DNA of 64,000 nucleotides from Acanthacorydalis orientalis. Its lineage: Eukaryota > Arthropoda > Insecta > Megaloptera > Corydalidae. The position numbers and the translations under genes are program-made. The DNA lies in the NCBI GenBank assembly GCA_034766995.1, contig CM068321.1, positions 9,684,026-9,748,025 of the forward strand, in the 5' to 3' direction. The notes below the pieces were generated by a model. The model was not told the origin of the DNA and ran no database searches. It saw only the letters and a list, made by a program, of their open reading frames with translations. Below, piece by piece: positions 58,953-64,000 of the stretch (its first letter is position 1; each line of letters starts with the position of its first letter).

Positions 58953-59478
58953 CATACCTTATTAATTGGCTTCAGTTCTGATCCAATTGTTGTCTTTTGA
59001 TTCAGTAATGTGGAAAGCAAGATCTGTAAAAAATAATGTAATTAATATAAATAGGATCAAATGAGATATAAAACTTCAATATAGTTCCTAGCACTATACG
59101 TCAACTTTGTGAGTATTATTTTTACAATTATTTTAAATTTAATATTATTTATTATTTGATTATTATTTAATATTTTTTTTATTATTTAATATAATTATTT
59201 TAAATTCAATATTGTGGTTTTTTGGAAATTAATTTTTGTTATATAATCATTTTATAAGTTCTTACTTTATAATTTTTTTAAGTAAACATTTAGTCTCATG
59301 AATTATAATTAATAATATTGTCTATATATTTCCAAGTAAATTTTGAATCATTCTTTCTTGTAGTAAGAAAATACTTTTGATTAGGTACAGTCCAGATGAT
59401 ATATTGTTCCAAGCAATTTCTTTATTTCATTCATTATTCAATAATCTGTCGATGTATACTATGTCTCAAACAACATAG
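58950..59478. other. AT-rich sequence with imperfect internal repeats
   Basis: Imperfect direct repetition of a TTATTTTAAATTTAATATT-like phrase at 59120-59215. No coding signal. Confidence 0.45.
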
Positions 59479-59479
59479 A

Positions 59480-59640
59480 AAGGAAAACAACCCGAGGCCA
59501 TTATCAAGCCACCTTTATATTTTACAGGCACCACAATACATTCTCGTAGCATTTTTTTTTTCGTAAGAAGCGTACGGCAAACATTCTTTGTTTCGATCCA
59601 AATATTTCCGTTTTTTTCATTAATATATAATATTTTTCGG
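59480..59640 (-). pseudogene. Tc1-like transposase relic
   Basis: The minus strand reads TEIFGSKQRMFA near 59600 and, after a frameshift, RECIVVPVKYKGGLIMASGC near 59490-59555. These match the Tc1 blocks 'FSDESKFxxFGSDG' and 'CLVPTVKHGGGSVMVWGCF'. No terminal repeats recognised. Stops and a frameshift show it is dead. Confidence 0.7.
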
Positions 59641-59856
59641 TCATTTTTTTCTTAATTTAACATTGATGTTGTAAGCGTTTCTGACATTTTTTCTTTTAAT
59701 TTTCAGCACTGTTATTTCAAGAATTCATGTGATTATTTCTTTGTTAATTAAACAGAAAATCGATATCTTTCTGAATAAAGTCATACCTTGAATACTTGAA
59801 TTCGAAAAATAACTAGTAAAAATAAGAATATAGATTTGGTTGGGATGTGCAAAATT

Positions 59857-60204
<348 letters not shown>

Positions 60205-60285
<81 letters not shown>

Positions 60286-60298
60286 GGGGGAGAGAGAG
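60205..60298. repeat. (TA)n(GA)n compound microsatellite
   Basis: TA run to 60268, then GA run with a G6 interruption, ending at the mariner copy. Confidence 0.96.
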
Positions 60299-60299
60299 A

Positions 60300-61687
<1,388 letters not shown>

Positions 61688-61789
61688 TTCTTTGTCTGTT
61701 GTAAGTATGAAATAATATTTCATGATATAATTTTAATACTTATCTTTCAATTTTACCTCTGAAAATAATTTGTGCGGTTTATATATTGA

Positions 61790-62520
61790 ACTGATTGTAA
61801 TGTATGCTATCGAATCTACTACAGGCAATTCTATTTTATCGAATTCGCACGACAGAACCGAAACAAAAATCCTGTTAAATATACACGCCGTTTCTTCGAT
61901 CGGGTCAACAACACACACAAAGTGCTTGCTCGTCGTCAGGTACGACACGATCATGCCGGTTTGATAAAAACCATAAGGCACGTTTATCGCAGACCAAACG
62001 ACAATGTAACGCATTCATAAAATGTTAACGCAATGTTTACTACAATAACTCCTGTACGCGTACCGTACTCACTGTTTTATTTCTTGAATATTTTTTTCTG
62101 TTCTCGAATTCACCATCGCTAATAATGCCATTTCGATCCGTCATACACAATGCACAGTAACCGATTCGATCTACAATTACACATGGCACATGTAAGTAGT
62201 ATGAACAATTCACGGCCATTGCTGGAGACCGGGCGGACACATTTTATGTTTTCAATTAGATCGACATTAGTTCCTGTATTGAATTTTATGCATTCGACGT
62301 TAAATACTGTGCGGCTCGTGTTTTCATCTTAATCAGCAGTAATTGGCGTGCGCCGCGTTAAAGAGCGCGCACAGTTCTCGCGCTATTAGCGTTTCGATTC
62401 GATTGGGATATTAACGAGTTATGTTCAATGGATATTACATTATATGAACGGCAGTAGTAAGTGCTTTACGTTCACATCGAACCGTACGTGTTTCTCGCCG
62501 AGATTTTATTACTATCACGT
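61790..62520. other. Long GC-balanced, CpG-containing island
   Basis: The largest island of balanced composition after RYBP, with CpG-rich patches ('gcgtgcgccgcgttaaagag'). Open frames of 60-93 residues exist on both strands (for example minus 62014-61733) but overlap each other and show no family signature. It may be a conserved regulatory region or an untranslated first exon of a gene outside the window. Confidence 0.35.
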
Positions 62521-63045
62521 TTATTTTTTTCCATAAATAATGAGATAGATAGCGAAATATGTATAAGAAAAAATATTTTGATTCGATTGAGCTCTTTCAC
62601 AGAATTCAGTTGAGCTTTTATTCAACAGTAGTGTTTACAAGCAACGTACTTTTCTACGGGCATTTATAAAATTAACTGAAACTTGAAGCATTGCTAATGT
62701 ACAGAATTTTTTACACATGATTTTTAACAGTACACATGCAATTCTATAATGCTTGTTTAGCATGTTTCAATGAGCTTTATAACATGCAACTAATACATAT
62801 GTCTTATCATTAATCTATCATACTTAAATTATGTTTACATTAAAAGCGTTAATTATTTGTAGAAATTCTATAGCTGTATTAAAAAAAATGTTTCAATAGG
62901 TGAGTCAGTAATAAACTTTTTAGAATTTACAAAAGCATAAAAAATGATAATTGAATATTTCTTGTCACTGCATGAGCCAATTTTATATTTTATTTTTATT
63001 TTCTTAGTGTATTGAACACAATTGCAATGATATTAAAAAAGTATA
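62521..63045. other. AT-rich spacer before the mitochondrial insert
   Basis: Nothing recognised. The left boundary of the mitochondrial insert is not sharp and may lie inside the right part of this stretch. Confidence 0.45.
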
Positions 63046-63049
63046 AATT

Positions 63050-63792
63050 TTTCGCATATAGCTCGATATTTAGTAAATAGAGGGAGAAATTAAGTTCGTG
63101 ATATGTTGTGGTTATCAATTGTGAGTTGGGTGCCGTTAAGTTCTTATAGACAAGTGATTTCTTTTAAGAATTATAGTAGTTTTCTTAATTAGATTTTCTT
63201 TGCTTTGACGATTTTTAAATTGGAACTGATTGAAGAAAAAAACATTAAAACTAAAGCTAAACTTCATAAGAAATTGTTTGAGCGACTGCTCGTAAACCCC
63301 CTAACAATGCATAATTAGAATTTGAAGATCACCCAGCAATTATAATTGTGTATGCCCCTATACTTAAGCAACATAAAGAAATAAAATTCCCAAATTAAAA
63401 GATCATATTCCTCACTCTGTCGACAATATTATTCAAACTATTAATAGTTTGAATAGTATTTTCAATAGAGTGGAGAATATGATCTTTTAATTTGGGAATT
63501 TTATTTTTTTATTTTGTATTTATAGTATTAATACTATAAATACACTAATAAATGGAGAAAAATAATATATTAAATAATTTGATATAACAGGTTAAGTTTG
63601 TTCTTTAGTAAATAATGTAATAGCATCACAAAAAGATTAAGGAATTCCTCAAAACCCTACTTTATTTGGACCTTTCCCAATCTGAATATACCCAAGAACT
63701 TTACGTTCTAATAATGTCAAAAATGCAACTTCAATTATAACAAAAATAATTAATAATAAACCTCTTAAATATCTTATTAAATAATCTAAAAT
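63050..63792 (-). pseudogene. nad1: Mitochondrial nad1 fragment in nuclear DNA (NUMT)
   Basis: Read leftward from an ATT start at 63792 with the invertebrate mitochondrial code, it gives [20 protein letters not shown], then [20 protein letters not shown], then GIP-stop (Gln to stop) and FCDAITLFTKEQ. It continues with VMSNYLMYYFSPFISVFMV. After an inverted duplication (63380-63505) it resumes as FNLGILF, then AYTIMIAGWSSNSNYALLGG followed by LRAVAQTISYEV (about 63355-63262). Beyond that it decays; a weak match to the 'ESELVSGFNVEY' region near 63060-63110 suggests that it continues. Stops and frameshifts prevent translation. ND1 is normally a membrane subunit of respiratory complex I. Being nuclear and broken, this is a relic. 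Confidence 0.9.
63380..63505. repeat. Inverted duplication inside the mitochondrial insert
   Basis: 63-bp arms meet at 63442/63443 with no spacer and match at about 57 of 63 positions. The left arm, read on the minus strand, continues naturally into nad1 (FNLGILF). The right arm is the inverted extra copy placed between two nad1 blocks. Confidence 0.92.
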
Positions 63793-63800
63793 ATACAAAT

Positions 63801-63861
63801 ATTACTTGTATAATATACATATATGAATTCTAAATTTATGGCATTAATCTGTCAAAGTAAT
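63801..63861 (-). pseudogene. trnL1: Mitochondrial tRNA-Leu(UAG) copy in the NUMT
   Basis: On the minus strand the acceptor arms ATTACTT (63861-63855) and AAGTAAT (63807-63801) pair perfectly over 7 bp. The anticodon arm has the loop TTTAGAA with anticodon TAG and one stem mismatch. Its position between nad1 and 16S rRNA is the ancestral insect order. The short T arm is typical of insect mitochondrial tRNAs. It is non-functional in this nuclear context. Confidence 0.85.
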
Positions 63862-64000
63862 ATTAATTTTCTTCTTATTTTTAAAAAAATATTTAAATAT
63901 TTGGTCCTTTCGTACTAAAATATTTTAAATAATAAAGGATAGAAACCAACCTGGCTCACGCTGATTTGAACTCAAATCGTGTAAAGATTTAATGGTCGAA
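63862..64000 (-). pseudogene. rrnL: Mitochondrial 16S rRNA (rrnL) 3' end in the NUMT, cut by the window edge
   Basis: Contains the highly conserved large-subunit 3' segment (on the plus strand 'tttggtcctttcgtacta', 'accaacctggctcacgctga', 'tttgaactcaaatcgtgtaa'), the region used for universal insect 16S primers. The gene lies on the minus strand and continues beyond the window. Substitutions from the usual consensus (for example CTGATTTG for CGGTTTG) fit a decayed copy. Confidence 0.92.

Noticed and set aside
61733..62014. 93-residue minus-strand open frame in a CpG-containing island, overlapped by a 64-residue plus-strand frame
   Set aside because: Both strands are open by chance at this length; no motif or signal supports either.
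63862..64000. Genuine mitochondrial contig or functional rRNA
   Set aside because: The sequence is continuous with nuclear-type DNA, and the adjacent nad1 carries stops, frameshifts and an inverted duplication, so a nuclear copy is the simpler reading.

Overview
This window reads as nuclear DNA from an insect. It is strongly AT-rich, carries dozens of long (TA)n tracts and is crowded with decayed DNA transposons. At its right edge is a nuclear copy of mitochondrial DNA with the insect gene order nad1 - tRNA-Leu(UAG) - 16S rRNA, and its nad1 part reads with the invertebrate mitochondrial code. I cannot fix the order of insect. The density of mariner relics and the AT-rich background with isolated GC-balanced islands would suit Hymenoptera, but that is inference.

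There is one convincing host gene: a single-exon RYBP/YAF2 homologue at 1895-2374 (+). RYBP is the RING1- and YY1-binding subunit of variant Polycomb repressive complex 1. It has a TATA-like box upstream and a candidate 3' UTR running to about 3155. The remaining ~60 kb is a gene desert in which I recognise no other host protein.

The desert is a fossil bed of transposons. Mariner copies lie at 10054-10885, 14094-14908, 22438-23433, 29666-30267, 36890-37445, 49829-51088, 51860-53137 and 60300-61577. The last three are near the canonical ~1.28 kb length but broken; the others are internally deleted. Tc1-like scraps lie near 32.1, 41.3 and 59.6 kb. Pogo/Tigger-like elements lie at 15027-15404, 49129-49603 and 54110-55003. 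PiggyBac-like MITEs with TTAA duplications lie at 16040-16589, 19680-19911 and 35856-36046. hAT-like MITEs lie at 37045-37208 and 44305-44791, and a PIF/Harbinger-like MITE at 4329-4621. LINE pieces lie at 23.9, 26.3-26.7, 46.5-47.1 and 55.0-56.3 kb. Two recurrent palindromic (foldback) families, called P1 and P2 here, account for more than twenty further segments.

Several short islands of balanced, CpG-containing sequence (about 17.3-17.6, 22.0-22.3, 24.2-24.6, 43.1-43.3, 47.9-48.2, 51.4-51.6, 56.7-56.9 and 61.8-62.5 kb) stand out from the AT background without coding signal. They may be regulatory sequence or undetected non-coding exons.

The features most worth a second look are the foldback families P1 and P2, the inverted duplication inside the mitochondrial insert, the piggyBac MITE sitting in a minisatellite, the hAT MITE nested in a dead mariner, and the repeated placement of TA-targeting transposons beside (TA)n tracts. 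I found no evidence of a new multi-gene system.
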